Counted from the stretch's first letter, positions 45,292-54,490 are shown. The stretch is 64,000 nt of DNA from Niabella pedocola (GCF_021044425.1 NZ_JAJNEC010000004.1:1-64000); one strand, 5' to 3'. The notes: generated from the letters alone by a model not told the origin. Program-made: numbers and translations.

Positions 45292-46743
45292 TTACAATAC
45301 GTTCTTTAACTTCACAACCAGCAACTCCCCCGGCAGTTCGCCCGGCTTAAACCCAGACAGATCTACCCAGCAGTCCTTACCAGCATTCTTCACCTTTACT
45401 TCCTTATTGTTGGCCAGCAGCACGGCAGTGGTATTTGCCGGTACATTCAGGTCTTTAATCACCAGCTTGTTTTGATAATCGGGCAACATACAGTACAGGT
45501 CCCGGCCTTTACGGGTAAAGAATAATTCGATATGTGCGGTATCCTTTTTAGGCGCTACCAGGGCTGCTGCGCTGTAGCCAGCCATATAACTTTTACCGCT
45601 TTTCCCGGGTATGGTTCCGGCGCTCCATTGTACCGGCCGGGTATACGCCTGCGTGCCGTAGATTGCGTCTCCGTTTACCTTTAACCAGTTACCGATGGCG
45701 GTCAGCCGTTGCTGCATGATCACCGGTATCCGTCCGTCTGCTGTTGGCCCGATATCCAGCAGCAGGTTCCCGCCCCTGGAAACAATATCCACCAGCATCA
45801 GGATCAGCTCACGCTCCGTTTTATAATCCGCTAATTTTTCGTTGCGGTTATACCCGTATGAATGTCCGATACCCTGGCTTTCTTCCCATACCCTGCTGGC
45901 ATCCATGCCACCGCCATACTCGGAAGTGGTATAGGTAGCGCCGGTATTGTGCTCCCGGGTATTATTGCCCCACCGGTCGTTCACTACAACGTCCTTTGCA
46001 ACCGGTGATTCATTGAATAACCAGGCCAGGAGTTCCGGGCTGTGCCAGGCCGTATCCGGCAAATCCCATTCGCCATCAGCAAAGATGAGCGAGGGTTTAT
46101 ATTTATTCACAAGATCTTTTAATTGTGGCAGCATGTGTTCGGTTACATACCGCTTGCGATCCTTTTGCCAAAGCGGGTTATACCATTCATACAGCGAATA
46201 GTAATAACCCATTTTAAGTCCGGCCGCTTTTACTGCTCCGGTAAGATCACCCAGGAGATCACGCCGCGGCGTTCCGGTTACGGCGTTCCAGGGCCGGCCC
46301 CAGCTGCGGTCGGCCTCCGCACTGTTCCAAAGGCAATAGCCCTCGTGGTGTTTGGAGGTAAGCACTACATAACGGGCTCCCGATGCTTTAAAAACATCGG
46401 CCCATTGCGTAGGATCAAAGAGTTCTGCTTTAAACATGGGTTCAAAGCGGGGATATTCGAAGTCTGCACCATAATTTTTGTTATGAAAGGGCATAAAGCT
46501 CTTATTCTTTTCAGCCAGCCGGTACCAGTACCATTCTGCATAGCTTTCACCACTGTTGGGGATCACCGGTGCATAGGATGGCACGGCATAAAGGCCCCAA
46601 TGAATGAAAATGCCAAACTTGTCTTGTCCGAACCACTCCGGTATTTTACGGGTATTGAGTGAGGCCCAGTTGGGTTGATATTTTTGAGCGGCAACCGTGC
46701 AGCTCACCAGGATCAGGCAAAAGAGCAGGTACTTTTTTTTCAC
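45292..46743 (-). CDS. GH29 alpha-L-fucosidase
   Basis: Exported alpha-L-fucosidase of 483 residues that removes terminal fucose by a retaining mechanism. Signal peptide MKKKYLLFCLILVSCTVAAQ; then the characteristic FGIFIHWGLYAVPSY (43-57), WYWYRL, VLTSKHHEGYCLW (128-139) and the nucleophile region LIFADGEWD with D223. The C-terminal part (about 370-483) is a beta-sandwich of the usual kind. LLLDIGPTADGRIP is also typical of the family. It is in the same direction as the GH141-like gene downstream and an AraC regulator gene upstream (83-bp gap), so the three may be one regulated unit. Confidence 0.94.
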   Translation of the reverse strand: MKKKYLLFCLILVSCTVAAQKYQPNWASLNTRKIPEWFGQDKFGIFIHWGLYAVPSYAPVIPNSGESYAEWYWYRLAEKNKSFMPFHNKNYGADFEYPRFEPMFKAELFDPTQWADVFKASGARYVVLTSKHHEGYCLWNSAEADRSWGRPWNAVTGTPRRDLLGDLTGAVKAAGLKMGYYYSLYEWYNPLWQKDRKRYVTEHMLPQLKDLVNKYKPSLIFADGEWDLPDTAWHSPELLAWLFNESPVAKDVVVNDRWGNNTREHNTGATYTTSEYGGGMDASRVWEESQGIGHSYGYNRNEKLADYKTERELILMLVDIVSRGGNLLLDIGPTADGRIPVIMQQRLTAIGNWLKVNGDAIYGTQAYTRPVQWSAGTIPGKSGKSYMAGYSAAALVAPKKDTAHIELFFTRKGRDLYCMLPDYQNKLVIKDLNVPANTTAVLLANNKEVKVKNAGKDCWVDLSGFKPGELPGELLVVKLKNVL

Positions 46744-46826
46744 GTCGTTTTGAATTTTTATGTTAAGATGTATTCGAAAGATTGTCCTTCTTTTTTATAC
46801 TACATGGCGCTACGTTATTGCGGTAT

Positions 46827-47687
46827 CTAAACCGTTTGTCCGTCCTGTATCCATTTACGGTAACCGGCAGGCGTTGTATGCTGAATTTGTTTAAAAAATT
46901 TATGAAAATTAGCCGTTGTATTGTATCCGCATTCGTAACAGATAGCCGAAATGGATTGCGTTTCGTCCTGCAACAATTCACAGGCATAGCCGATCCTCAG
47001 TTCATTTAAAAACCGGGTAAAGGGTTTATTGGTACGGCTTTTAAAAAAACGGCAAAATGAATTTGTGGTCATATGGCAGAGGTCCGCAACTTCTTTTAAC
47101 GGAATATCTCTTTTAAAGTTCTTTAACAGGTGCTGGTAAACGGTAAAGATGCGGCCTGCGTCTTTTTCGTCATAACGGTTATTGTACAACACCGTGGCCA
47201 GGGCGCTAAACTCTCCCGATGCGGTGAGCAGGTCAATTACCTTCAGAAAATCGATGATCTTTGCAATGCCTTCTGCTTCTGTAATCTTCGATAGCAGCTT
47301 TACCGCTTTCTTACGGGTTTCGCCATGAAACAGCATGCCCCTCCTGGATTTCTGGATCATCTGCTTAAACCGGTCCAGCGTGGCGGTTTCGTCTGTAAGA
47401 TGGGAAAGAAAATCCGGATCGAAATAAATGGTGGTTGATTTTACAAAATCCAGCTCCGCATCGCTTCTCCAGATATGCGGCAGGTTGGGAGCCATCAGCA
47501 CCAGGTCGTTTTTTTTAAAGTTGGAAACCGAATCGCCTACAATCCGCGTTCCGAATCCTTCCTCCACCCATACCAGCTCGCATAGATGATGAAAGTGAAA
47601 AGGACCGTCAAACCTCGATTTAACCGTTTTTTTTACCTGGATCTTCCCGGCCTTTGAAAAAATAATATCAACAAACTGTGGCTTCAC
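46827..47687 (-). CDS. AraC-family regulator with N-terminal cupin
   Basis: Transcription factor of 286 residues. The N-terminal half is cupin-like (HFHHLCELVWVEEGFGTRIVGD, NDLVLMAPNLPHIW) and would bind a small sugar signal. The C-terminal half (about 185-286) is an AraC domain: PLKEVADLCHMTTNSFCRFFKSR and ISAICYECGYNTTANFHKFFKQI, ending TPAGYRKW. It starts at 47687, just upstream of the GH29 and GH141 genes and in the same direction, so it probably controls fucosidase expression. The other side is a 317-bp gap to a divergent lipoprotein gene. Confidence 0.88.
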   Translation of the reverse strand: MKPQFVDIIFSKAGKIQVKKTVKSRFDGPFHFHHLCELVWVEEGFGTRIVGDSVSNFKKNDLVLMAPNLPHIWRSDAELDFVKSTTIYFDPDFLSHLTDETATLDRFKQMIQKSRRGMLFHGETRKKAVKLLSKITEAEGIAKIIDFLKVIDLLTASGEFSALATVLYNNRYDEKDAGRIFTVYQHLLKNFKRDIPLKEVADLCHMTTNSFCRFFKSRTNKPFTRFLNELRIGYACELLQDETQSISAICYECGYNTTANFHKFFKQIQHTTPAGYRKWIQDGQTV

Positions 47688-48004
47688 GTTCCGAAAATGA
47701 TCAACTGTTATTCCGCAAGCTGTAAAAATACCCGGAATAACATCCTGGCTGCAACCGTTCTGCTGGCTCGCATTGCCGTTTCCCGAGTACCCATTTTTAC
47801 AAAATTCGCTTTATCAAAAGTAGGTCTTCAATGCATTTCCGCCATCGTTTTTCTTATCCGGTATATAAACTATTTTACCCTGATTCATCAAATGCATTAC
47901 CCCAAAAGCACCCCCTGCAAATAAAAAACATGCAAACCTCGGGAATCCGCTACTGTTGCTTATCTTTCAGCCGGAAACTATCCGCTTATCAAAATTAATG
48001 TAAT
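47688..48004. other. Divergent intergenic region, 317 bp
   Basis: Lies between the AraC gene and the divergent lipoprotein gene. TATCTTTC at 47961-47968 resembles a -7 element for the lipoprotein, but its -33 position is not conserved. No gene, RNA or clear repeat is seen. Confidence 0.5.
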
Positions 48005-48493
48005 ATGAAAAAAATCATCCTCCCCGTTGCCGTGCTGGCTATGTTTATTTTTGGTGCCTGCAACAGCGCGGGGCCGTCCAAAACCGAAACGACCGCTGAA
48101 AATAAGGAGCTTCCGGACGGAACGGCGATTCCCTTTACTCAGGCAACCCATTACTTCGTTCGCAACGATTTTAAAAATGGCCAGCTGGAGGATCCCCGGA
48201 TTACCACGAAAGCCGGCTTTGATACCATTTTTGGAACGGCCACCACAATGGGAGGCAATGGGCAACCCACTCCTATCGATTTTACAAAGCAGGATGCGAT
48301 TGCCGTGATCGATTCGGTATCGGACTATGCGGTTTCTTTTGAAAACACCACCCTTCAGAAAGATGGCGGTTACCTGGCGTTGTCGTATGATAAAATAAAA
48401 GGCGCCAAACAATCGTTTAGCACGCGCCCTTTTTTACTGTTGATCATCGATAAAAAATATAAACAAACGGTTATTCCTGTTATCAAGAAATAA
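48005..48493 (+). CDS. Lipoprotein, unknown function
   Basis: A 162-residue lipoprotein with the signal MKKIILPVAVLAMFIFGAC (lipobox ending at Cys19) and a Ser/Thr/Glu-rich linker. The mature part, from about residue 40, has the patterns ATHYFVRNDFKNG, TKAGFDTIFGTATTMGGNG, KQDAIAVIDSVSDYAVSF and LALSYDKIKG, seen in a group of Bacteroidota lipoproteins of unknown function. No catalytic motif is visible. The stop codon lies inside a perfect 12-bp inverted repeat (48464-48500). It converges on the GH2 gene, 28 bp apart. Confidence 0.8.
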   Translation: MKKIILPVAVLAMFIFGACNSAGPSKTETTAENKELPDGTAIPFTQATHYFVRNDFKNGQLEDPRITTKAGFDTIFGTATTMGGNGQPTPIDFTKQDAIAVIDSVSDYAVSFENTTLQKDGGYLALSYDKIKGAKQSFSTRPFLLLIIDKKYKQTVIPVIKK

Positions 48494-48500
48494 CCGTTTG
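48464..48500. terminator. Perfect 12-bp inverted repeat across the lipoprotein stop codon
   Basis: CAAACGGTTATT (48464-48475) and AATAACCGTTTG (48489-48500) are separated by 13 nt and include the TAA stop at 48491-48493. No T run follows on either strand, so it may be a protective 3' hairpin more than an intrinsic terminator. It lies at the junction of two convergent genes. Confidence 0.6.
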
Positions 48501-48521
48501 CTGCATGCTGTTATTGTAAGA

Positions 48522-50429
48522 TTACTGGGATACCAATCCTTTATTGTATAGCTGCTGATGCAGCCGGAACATTTTATCTTTAGGAAATTTCAACACCTTC
48601 CGGTCGTAGGTAAACAGACCGTTCGTTTCAATTTCCACGTCGGTGGTTTGCGTGTAAACAGCGGCAGAAAGCCCCCATTTTATCAGATCAGGGATCGAGC
48701 TGATCATCTCACTGTACTGCTCAAACAGTTTTTCGTTATTATCAAATGAGCGGTATCCCCAGTTGCCTTTATCGAGCCAGAGATGCTCTTTTACAGGCAG
48801 CCCCAGGCCGCCAAACTCACCCAGCACCAGTATTTGCTTTTGCCCGTAAATTTCCGGATCGGGCATTGCCGGTCCCGGATAATAATGCAGATCCACCACG
48901 GGGCTCACCCCCACAAAAAAGTTACCGCCGCTCATACCGTTCACGATCCGCGAGGGGTCCTGCTTCATGGTCCAGTCTACGATCTCTTTTGTTTTGAACT
49001 GGCCCCAGGCTTCATTGAAAGGTACCCATATCACGATGGATGGATAATTGTGAAGCGCCTCCATAATGGCAGTCCATTCTTTGCGGTAAAAAGCTTCCGA
49101 TGCGGCACTCCGGTCTTTATCAAATACCAGTCCGGGCACCTGTGCTTTCAGCAGATGGGAATCATCTACTTTTTTGCCTGCCGGCATTTTTACACGCAGC
49201 TGCTGCGACCAAATGTTTCCACCCCGGTCGCCGCTGGGCATATCCTGCCAAACCAGTACACCCAGCTGATCACAGTAATGATACCAGCGTGCGGGTTCTA
49301 TTTTTATATGCTTACGGATCATATTAAAACCCAAGGCCTTGGTTTGCTCCACATCAAATTTCAGGGCCTCGTCAGTGGGGGCAGTATACAATCCATCCGG
49401 CCACCAGCCCTGATCCAGCGGTCCGTATTGAAAAAGGAACTGGTTGTTAAGCATCAGCCGTTGAATGCCATTGGCGTCTTTTGCCATCGATATCTTACGC
49501 ATGCCAAAATAGGAAGTAACCTCATCCACGTTCTTTCCCTTCCGCTTCACTGCCACTTTCAGATCATATAAGAAGGGCGCCTGTGGCGACCATAATTTGG
49601 GGTCGGGAATCCGAAGCACGATATGCTGGCCATCTGCTGAAGCCTGTGTGGCTACCTGTTTTTTTCCGTCCCAGGCAGAAACCTGGATTTCATCACCGGG
49701 TTGAAGGCCAGCGGCATTTACCGTTACCTGTAGTTGCTGCTGGTCGATATCCGGTGTTTGTTTGGTAGATACAATATAGGTTTCCGGCACACTTTCGAGC
49801 CATACGGTCTGCCAGATACCCGTAACCGGTGTATACCAGATCCCGTGCGGATTTTTAACCTGTTTTCCTGCGGGTTGAGGTCCATCATCGGTGGGATCCC
49901 ATACCCGTACCGTAACCGACTGGCGGGTTCCCTTTTTAAGGGCGGCTGTTATATCAATGGAAAAAGGATCATAGCCACCTTCATGCTCACCAACCTTGAT
50001 GCCATTCACGTAGATCTGCGCGGCCCAGTCAACTGCACCAAAATGCAGGAACAGTTTTCCTTTACGCATGGAAGCAGGCACTTCGATTATCCGGTTATAC
50101 CACAATACACTATCTTTTCCTACGGTTTTGCCAACACCGCTTAGCGCCGATTCAATTGCGTAAGGTACCAGGATATCGCCCTCGTATTGTCCGGGAATGG
50201 CGTCTCCTCCACTTTTGGGTAGTACCGTGTACTGCCACAGTCCGTTTAAATTTTTCCAGTTATGGTTACGTACCAGCTGAGGACGCGGATACTCCGGCAA
50301 AGGGCTTGCCGCGTTTACCTTTTCCGCCCAGGGCGTTGTAATTTTTCCACTAACCGGTTTCCATTGGGCATTGAGGCCGGTTGCGCCGATCACGGCAGCA
50401 AACAGCAGATAGAACATTTTCTTTTTCAC
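48522..50429 (-). CDS. GH2 family exported glycosidase
   Basis: Glycoside hydrolase family 2 enzyme of 635 residues, acting on beta-galactoside, glucuronide or mannoside type linkages; the exact substrate cannot be told. It has a signal peptide (ending LNAQ), the sugar-binding jelly roll (about 70-215, with FGAVDWAAQIYVNGIKVGEHEGGYDPFSIDIT), an Ig-like domain (about 220-325) and a TIM barrel (about 326-620). The acid/base is E473 in FNEAWG, and the nucleophile is E538 in LGEFGG. IRKHIKIEPARWYHYCDQLGVLVWQDMPSG is typical of the family. It lacks the large C-terminal domains of LacZ, as many short GH2 enzymes do. It stands alone, converging on the small lipoprotein gene. Confidence 0.9.
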   Translation of the reverse strand: MKKKMFYLLFAAVIGATGLNAQWKPVSGKITTPWAEKVNAASPLPEYPRPQLVRNHNWKNLNGLWQYTVLPKSGGDAIPGQYEGDILVPYAIESALSGVGKTVGKDSVLWYNRIIEVPASMRKGKLFLHFGAVDWAAQIYVNGIKVGEHEGGYDPFSIDITAALKKGTRQSVTVRVWDPTDDGPQPAGKQVKNPHGIWYTPVTGIWQTVWLESVPETYIVSTKQTPDIDQQQLQVTVNAAGLQPGDEIQVSAWDGKKQVATQASADGQHIVLRIPDPKLWSPQAPFLYDLKVAVKRKGKNVDEVTSYFGMRKISMAKDANGIQRLMLNNQFLFQYGPLDQGWWPDGLYTAPTDEALKFDVEQTKALGFNMIRKHIKIEPARWYHYCDQLGVLVWQDMPSGDRGGNIWSQQLRVKMPAGKKVDDSHLLKAQVPGLVFDKDRSAASEAFYRKEWTAIMEALHNYPSIVIWVPFNEAWGQFKTKEIVDWTMKQDPSRIVNGMSGGNFFVGVSPVVDLHYYPGPAMPDPEIYGQKQILVLGEFGGLGLPVKEHLWLDKGNWGYRSFDNNEKLFEQYSEMISSIPDLIKWGLSAAVYTQTTDVEIETNGLFTYDRKVLKFPKDKMFRLHQQLYNKGLVSQ

Positions 50430-50612
50430 TTGATTGTTGGTAATTGTTTAAATTTATCGTTAATGCTGGTTATACGGCTTATCGTATTTCGGCAAATCAA
50501 TTCTTTCAAAAATACAACTCCGGGAGGTAAAAAACAACCCCGGGAACCTACACATCAAAACAGCAGCGTTGAAAACAAACACAAGTACCAAACAACAACC
50601 ATTGAACCGCAT

Positions 50613-50906
50613 CTAATGCAGGGTAAGCCATTTAAAAACCTCGCGGGTGATCAGCGGAACATTCACCGCAAGATCATCAAGCGTACAATAACGCATCGCC
50701 TTTACAATGCTTGAGTTGTTGTGCCGGCAAACCAGGCACATTCTTAAAACATATGCACTATCTGCTATATCGGGAATTATACCATTCAACGAATTAAAAA
50801 CCGCTTCCGCGCGGTCTTTATCCCCGCCAATAAAAAAATGGCAGTAGGATATATATCCATCAGGGGTTTTCATATCTACCACAATATAGAATGCTGTCTT
50901 ATTCAT
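50613..50906 (-). CDS. Hypothetical protein, 97 aa
   Basis: A small soluble protein without signal or membrane segment. It starts MNKTAFYIVVDMKTPDGY, contains four Cys (two in the segment RMCLVC) and ends in EVFKWLTLH. The pattern (a beta start, GGDKDRAEAVFNSLNGIIPD, then a Cys-rich middle) is consistent with a small alpha/beta domain. No family is recognised. Coding appearance is fair: codon use and composition match neighbours and no alternative frame is better. It is isolated, between the GH2 gene and a 382-bp empty stretch. Confidence 0.6.
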   Translation of the reverse strand: MNKTAFYIVVDMKTPDGYISYCHFFIGGDKDRAEAVFNSLNGIIPDIADSAYVLRMCLVCRHNNSSIVKAMRYCTLDDLAVNVPLITREVFKWLTLH

Positions 50907-51288
50907 AACACAACACAGTAGTATTTGTATTTTATGCCTAACAAACAGATCATCGCCATGCGGCTTAATATAACAGGAATATTTTGCCCGGGCTGGCCCA
51001 AAAGTCTGCTTTCGTTAATGGGCTTTCCGTCCGCACTTGCAGATCAGGGTCTATATTAAATGCCGGAACAAATGCATTGATAAAAAGAGCGCTTTTGACC
51101 AGCTCCGTGGCAAAACAAATTTAAAGCAGCGCAACCAGGGCATTGCGGAATAGGTAAGCATTCATCATGTTCCAGGTATCTTTATGCCCAAAAATATACC
51201 TGTACCGGCGCCCATGAAGCGGCGCTTTTAGCTCCGGAACCAGGTACCCCGATATCCGTTTGGTTACGGCTGCCTGCTATGACCGGAC
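50907..51288. other. Intergenic stretch, 382 bp, nothing recognised
   Basis: No convincing reading frame, palindrome or promoter pair was found between the two small hypothetical genes. It may hold the remains of a decayed gene. Confidence 0.5.
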
Positions 51289-51516
51289 TCAGGCCGGCAT
51301 ACAATCCGGCATTTTCCCCGGCTGCAACCGGTCGGTTACGATACAGTATTTTTTACCATTGATCTCTTCCATATGCCATACCCATTCTTTAATGTTAAAA
51401 GAGGCCGTTAAGGAAGAAAGATACTGAATGGCATCCCCGGTAAAAGTTACCGGCAAAAAATGGCGTGAATCTTTGTCAAAAAAACCGACATTGTTTTCTT
51501 TCGTTACAGGTCTCAT
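51289..51516 (-). CDS. Hypothetical protein, 75 aa
   Basis: Short soluble protein (MRPVTKENNVGFF...) with no signal peptide, membrane helix or known motif. It contains the segments HFLPVTFTGDAIQYLSSL and WHMEEINGKKYCIVTDRL, which look like a small alpha/beta fold. No Shine-Dalgarno or promoter is evident, and it stands alone. It could be real, since codon use resembles the neighbours and it fills an otherwise empty region, but there is no family support. Confidence 0.45.
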   Translation of the reverse strand: MRPVTKENNVGFFDKDSRHFLPVTFTGDAIQYLSSLTASFNIKEWVWHMEEINGKKYCIVTDRLQPGKMPDCMPA

Positions 51517-51678
51517 ACGATTACATTATTTAAACATTAAAAAAATGACGTTTAAATACAGTACCGCATTTTGTTCGTACTGGGTGCTTTCACGGTCTGG
51601 TATTTAACAACCACGTTTGATATACTAAACAACCGGAAAACAAAAAGGTTCAATGGTTTTTCGGGTATTAATGGTCTT

Positions 51679-52218
51679 TTAATCTTGTTGCGTCCAGGTT
51701 AGTCTGGAAACGGGAAATCCCAAATCCCGGGCAATGCGTAGGTAGCTTTCTTTTACCGCTGCCGGCATGGTTTTTTGCCGTGAGAGCAGCCAAAGATAGT
51801 TCCTGTTTTTACCGCAAACAAGCGCATACTGGTATGCCGGATCAATGGCAATGATGTTATAACCCGCATAGAAAGGACCAAAAAAAGATACGCCCAAACG
51901 CCCCGTTTGCTCGTCTGCTATAAATTTTGCTTTCCCGGTGGATTGCTTCCATTTGTAATTGCGGTAATCGAAGCCGCGGTTGATTACCTGTATGCTGCCA
52001 TCATCCCGGGCCGTGTACCTTGCAGATACCCGGCTCAGGTGTTTTTCAAAATAAAAATCAAAACGGGCTATTTCGTACCAGCGCCCCAGGTACCGGTTCT
52101 TATCAAAGCCCGTTATCGCTTTAACACCCCTGGGTATAGTACGTTGTTTTATAATGGCGGTAATCGCCGCTCCGAGGGCCACCAGCACCAGTCCTTTCAC
52201 AAGTTGCTTTTTTTGCAT
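51679..52218 (-). CDS. Lipocalin family protein (Blc-like)
   Basis: Bacterial lipocalin of 179 residues from the ATG at 52218 (MQKKQLVKGLVLVALGAAI; the frame is open to 52248). The N-terminal hydrophobic helix (about 6-24) anchors or exports it but has no lipobox Cys, unlike E. coli Blc. The lipocalin signature is YLGRWYEIARFDFYFEKHL, followed by the eight-strand pattern and the closing region YQYALVCGKNRNYLWLLSRQ. Members bind lysophospholipids or other lipids and act in membrane maintenance. It is monocistronic, between small hypothetical genes and the GH109-like gene, both also leftward. Confidence 0.9.
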   Translation of the reverse strand: MQKKQLVKGLVLVALGAAITAIIKQRTIPRGVKAITGFDKNRYLGRWYEIARFDFYFEKHLSRVSARYTARDDGSIQVINRGFDYRNYKWKQSTGKAKFIADEQTGRLGVSFFGPFYAGYNIIAIDPAYQYALVCGKNRNYLWLLSRQKTMPAAVKESYLRIARDLGFPVSRLTWTQQD

Positions 52219-52442
52219 AACGCTTGTTTTAATGATTGCGGTCACCATTCTTTAAAGAGGGTCTATCCGATCTATCTCAAAAGTTATGCCTGGAATGCAT
52301 GCGGAAAAGAGCAGTTGCAAAAAAATCCACCTGGCAACTGCGGCGGACAGGGCTATATCCTGACAGCCGTCGATGTGTATGCAATTCATTTACATTGAAC
52401 GGTACAGGGGGTATAGTACACTGCAACCCGACTTTCAGAAAT

Positions 52443-52478
52443 AAAAAAGCGCTCCTCAATTTGTGAGGAGCGCTTTTA
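52443..52478 (-). terminator. Rho-independent terminator after the GH109-like gene
   Basis: AAAAGCGCTCCTCA and TGAGGAGCGCTTTT form a long stem with a 5-nt loop, followed on the minus strand by TTTTTTAT. It lies 16 bp past the stop of the leftward gene that ends at 52494. Confidence 0.88.
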
Positions 52479-52493
52479 AAACCGGCATACCGG

Positions 52494-53942
52494 TTATTGT
52501 ACGTTCAGTTGTTTAGACGCATCTTTTTTCTCAAGATTCACCACGCCGGTGGTTCCGCCGCCTTTCAGCGTCAACTCTACGGGAGCGTTGGTTTTCCAGG
52601 CGCCGCGGGTAAAGTCCGGAATATCTACACTGGAAGAGCGTTTGGCAATAGACCGGCCGCTCAATGGGAATATGCAACTCCAGGCCACTCCGTCATACAC
52701 ATCCTGATCCAGCGGCAAACCGTTGCGCAAACAGTCGATCAACCGCCAGTCCATCATAAAATCCATACCGCCATGCCCACCGATCTGTTTGGCGAGGTCA
52801 CCAATTTTGCGAACGATCTCGGGCGTATATTGTTCGTAAAGTTTTTTCAGTTCTTCATTGCTGATCCATTCATGACCGAAGGCAATGCGCTCCGGATCGG
52901 GCCATTTCTGCGCTACACCTTTCGTACCGCTCACGAGGTGGATACGGGAGTACGGGCGGGGTGACGTTACATCATGCTGAATCATGATGGTTTTGCCTTT
53001 ATTGGTTTTAATGGTAGTGGTGTTCATATTGCCGCGGTATGGTTTGCCTACGAACTGCTGAAAGTAAGGATCCTTAGCGGCAAGATCTTTTGCCATCTGC
53101 CCCATCTGGAAGTCGTTGCTGGACACAGATACCAGCCAGTCCATTTTATCACCGCGGTTAATGTTCATACACTGCGCTACAGGACCGAGACCGTGCGTGG
53201 GATACAGGCAGCCGTTGTGTTCATAATTCTGACGGAGCCGCCACATATTCTGATAACCTTTGTCTTTTTTGAAATTAAGATCCCGCAGGTCATGGATGTA
53301 TGCACCCTCGGCATGTACCAGGTCACCAAACATGCCCTGGCGGGCCATATTGAGGGTCAGCAGCTCGAAGAAATCATAGCAACAGTTTTCGAGCATCATG
53401 CAATGTTTGCGGGTACGTTCGGAAGTTTCCACCAGTTTCCAGCAATCTTCCAGGGTAAGTGCAATCGGCACTTCGGAAGCGGCATGACAGCCATTTTCCA
53501 TAGCAAAAAGAGCCATGGGGGTATGTAGACTCCAGGGGGTAGTGATGTATACCAGGTCCAGTTTTTCTTTCCGGATCATATCTTTCCATCCGTTTTCGCC
53601 GGAATATTCTTTCGCAGCAGGACGACCGGTTTTCTGCACCAGGGCATTGGATTTGGTGGCGCGCTCAGGAATCAGGTCACAGATAGCAACGATCTCCACA
53701 CCGTCAATGTGCGACATGCGTTGCACCGCACCCGGGCCGCGCATACCCTGCCCGATAAAACCGATCCGAACCTTATCAATCTTTGGCGCGCGGTAGCCAC
53801 TCATATTAAAACGGGCAGCATTTTTTTCATGTTCAAAAGAGCGCTGCATCGATTCGTCGGTAACGGCCAGGGCAGGCAGATTTACGGCAAGTGCGCCGGT
53901 TCCCACAGCAATGTGTTTAAGAAAGCTTCTTCGGTTACTCAT
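52494..53942 (-). CDS. GH109-like NAD-dependent glycosidase (Gfo/Idh/MocA fold)
   Basis: Exported protein of 482 residues with a Tat signal (RRSFLK at 4-9, then a hydrophobic stretch) and a Rossmann domain with GFIGQGMRG at 61-69. After ITTPWSLHTPMALFAMENGCH comes ASEVPIALTLEDCW: the EVP replaces the EKP of ordinary dehydrogenases, as in GH109 enzymes, which use tightly bound NAD to cleave alpha-N-acetylgalactosamine. The substrate-side segment LYPTHGLGPVAQ (Y247, H250) is also like GH109. Ordinary Gfo/Idh/MocA oxidoreductase function is the alternative. It is monocistronic with a strong terminator, and near other glycan genes. Confidence 0.82.
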   Translation of the reverse strand: MSNRRSFLKHIAVGTGALAVNLPALAVTDESMQRSFEHEKNAARFNMSGYRAPKIDKVRIGFIGQGMRGPGAVQRMSHIDGVEIVAICDLIPERATKSNALVQKTGRPAAKEYSGENGWKDMIRKEKLDLVYITTPWSLHTPMALFAMENGCHAASEVPIALTLEDCWKLVETSERTRKHCMMLENCCYDFFELLTLNMARQGMFGDLVHAEGAYIHDLRDLNFKKDKGYQNMWRLRQNYEHNGCLYPTHGLGPVAQCMNINRGDKMDWLVSVSSNDFQMGQMAKDLAAKDPYFQQFVGKPYRGNMNTTTIKTNKGKTIMIQHDVTSPRPYSRIHLVSGTKGVAQKWPDPERIAFGHEWISNEELKKLYEQYTPEIVRKIGDLAKQIGGHGGMDFMMDWRLIDCLRNGLPLDQDVYDGVAWSCIFPLSGRSIAKRSSSVDIPDFTRGAWKTNAPVELTLKGGGTTGVVNLEKKDASKQLNVQ

Positions 53943-54033
53943 AATGGAAGTATTTTGTTATTTAGAATGCTAAAAATAGCTATTATAATACTATAGCCTT
54001 TGTGCAAACGGTTGCTCTTGTATTTTCGCTTCA

Positions 54034-54200
54034 TCCCGGTGTTCCCTGAAAGAGCTGCCGGGATTGAATATAACAGGCATGATGCTCCGCAGAGATCCGC
54101 TCGAGACCTTCAGCGAAAGACAACTCCCCTTCCCCCTGGTATCTCCTGAAAGGGACGCCGGTAATGGAATATAACAAGCAGGTCCGCTGCGGAAATCCTG
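54034..54200. repeat. Two-copy diverged element with 101-bp period
   Basis: GAATATAACA occurs at 54066 and again at 54167, exactly 101 bp apart, each followed by a CAGG/CAGGC and a CCGC(A/T)GC word. The palindromes TCCCGGTGTTCCCT...GCCGGGA (54034-54063) and CTCCTGAAAGGGACGCCGG (54143-54161) match the two palindromes of the array at 1-758. This appears to be an old, decayed dimer of the same element. Confidence 0.65.
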
Positions 54201-54490
54201 CGGAGAAAATCACGGCCGTGTTATGGCCGGGGCGTCATTTGTTACTTCAGATTATAAAGATGAGCAGCGCACTGCCTGTAGTCGGGCCCTTTTAACAGGG
54301 ATACCGGCTCTGCAGTAGCATACGATTCAATACCATTTTCTTAAGTGATTTTTATGATTGCCACAAATGCACAGATTGCGCCTGCCGCGCCTTTTCTGCT
54401 ATATTTTTGGGTTGGGTTAAAGCTGATGTTGAATAATCTGCACATCTGCGGTTCTAAGGGAACGATATTGAAATACGCTTGCCCGCATAT

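Noticed and set aside
48783..49571. 262-codon frame on the plus strand
   Set aside because: It is antisense to the GH2 gene, whose catalytic residues and full length are clear.
54031..54213. 60-codon frame on the minus strand
   Set aside because: It lies inside the decayed 101-bp repeat and has no support.
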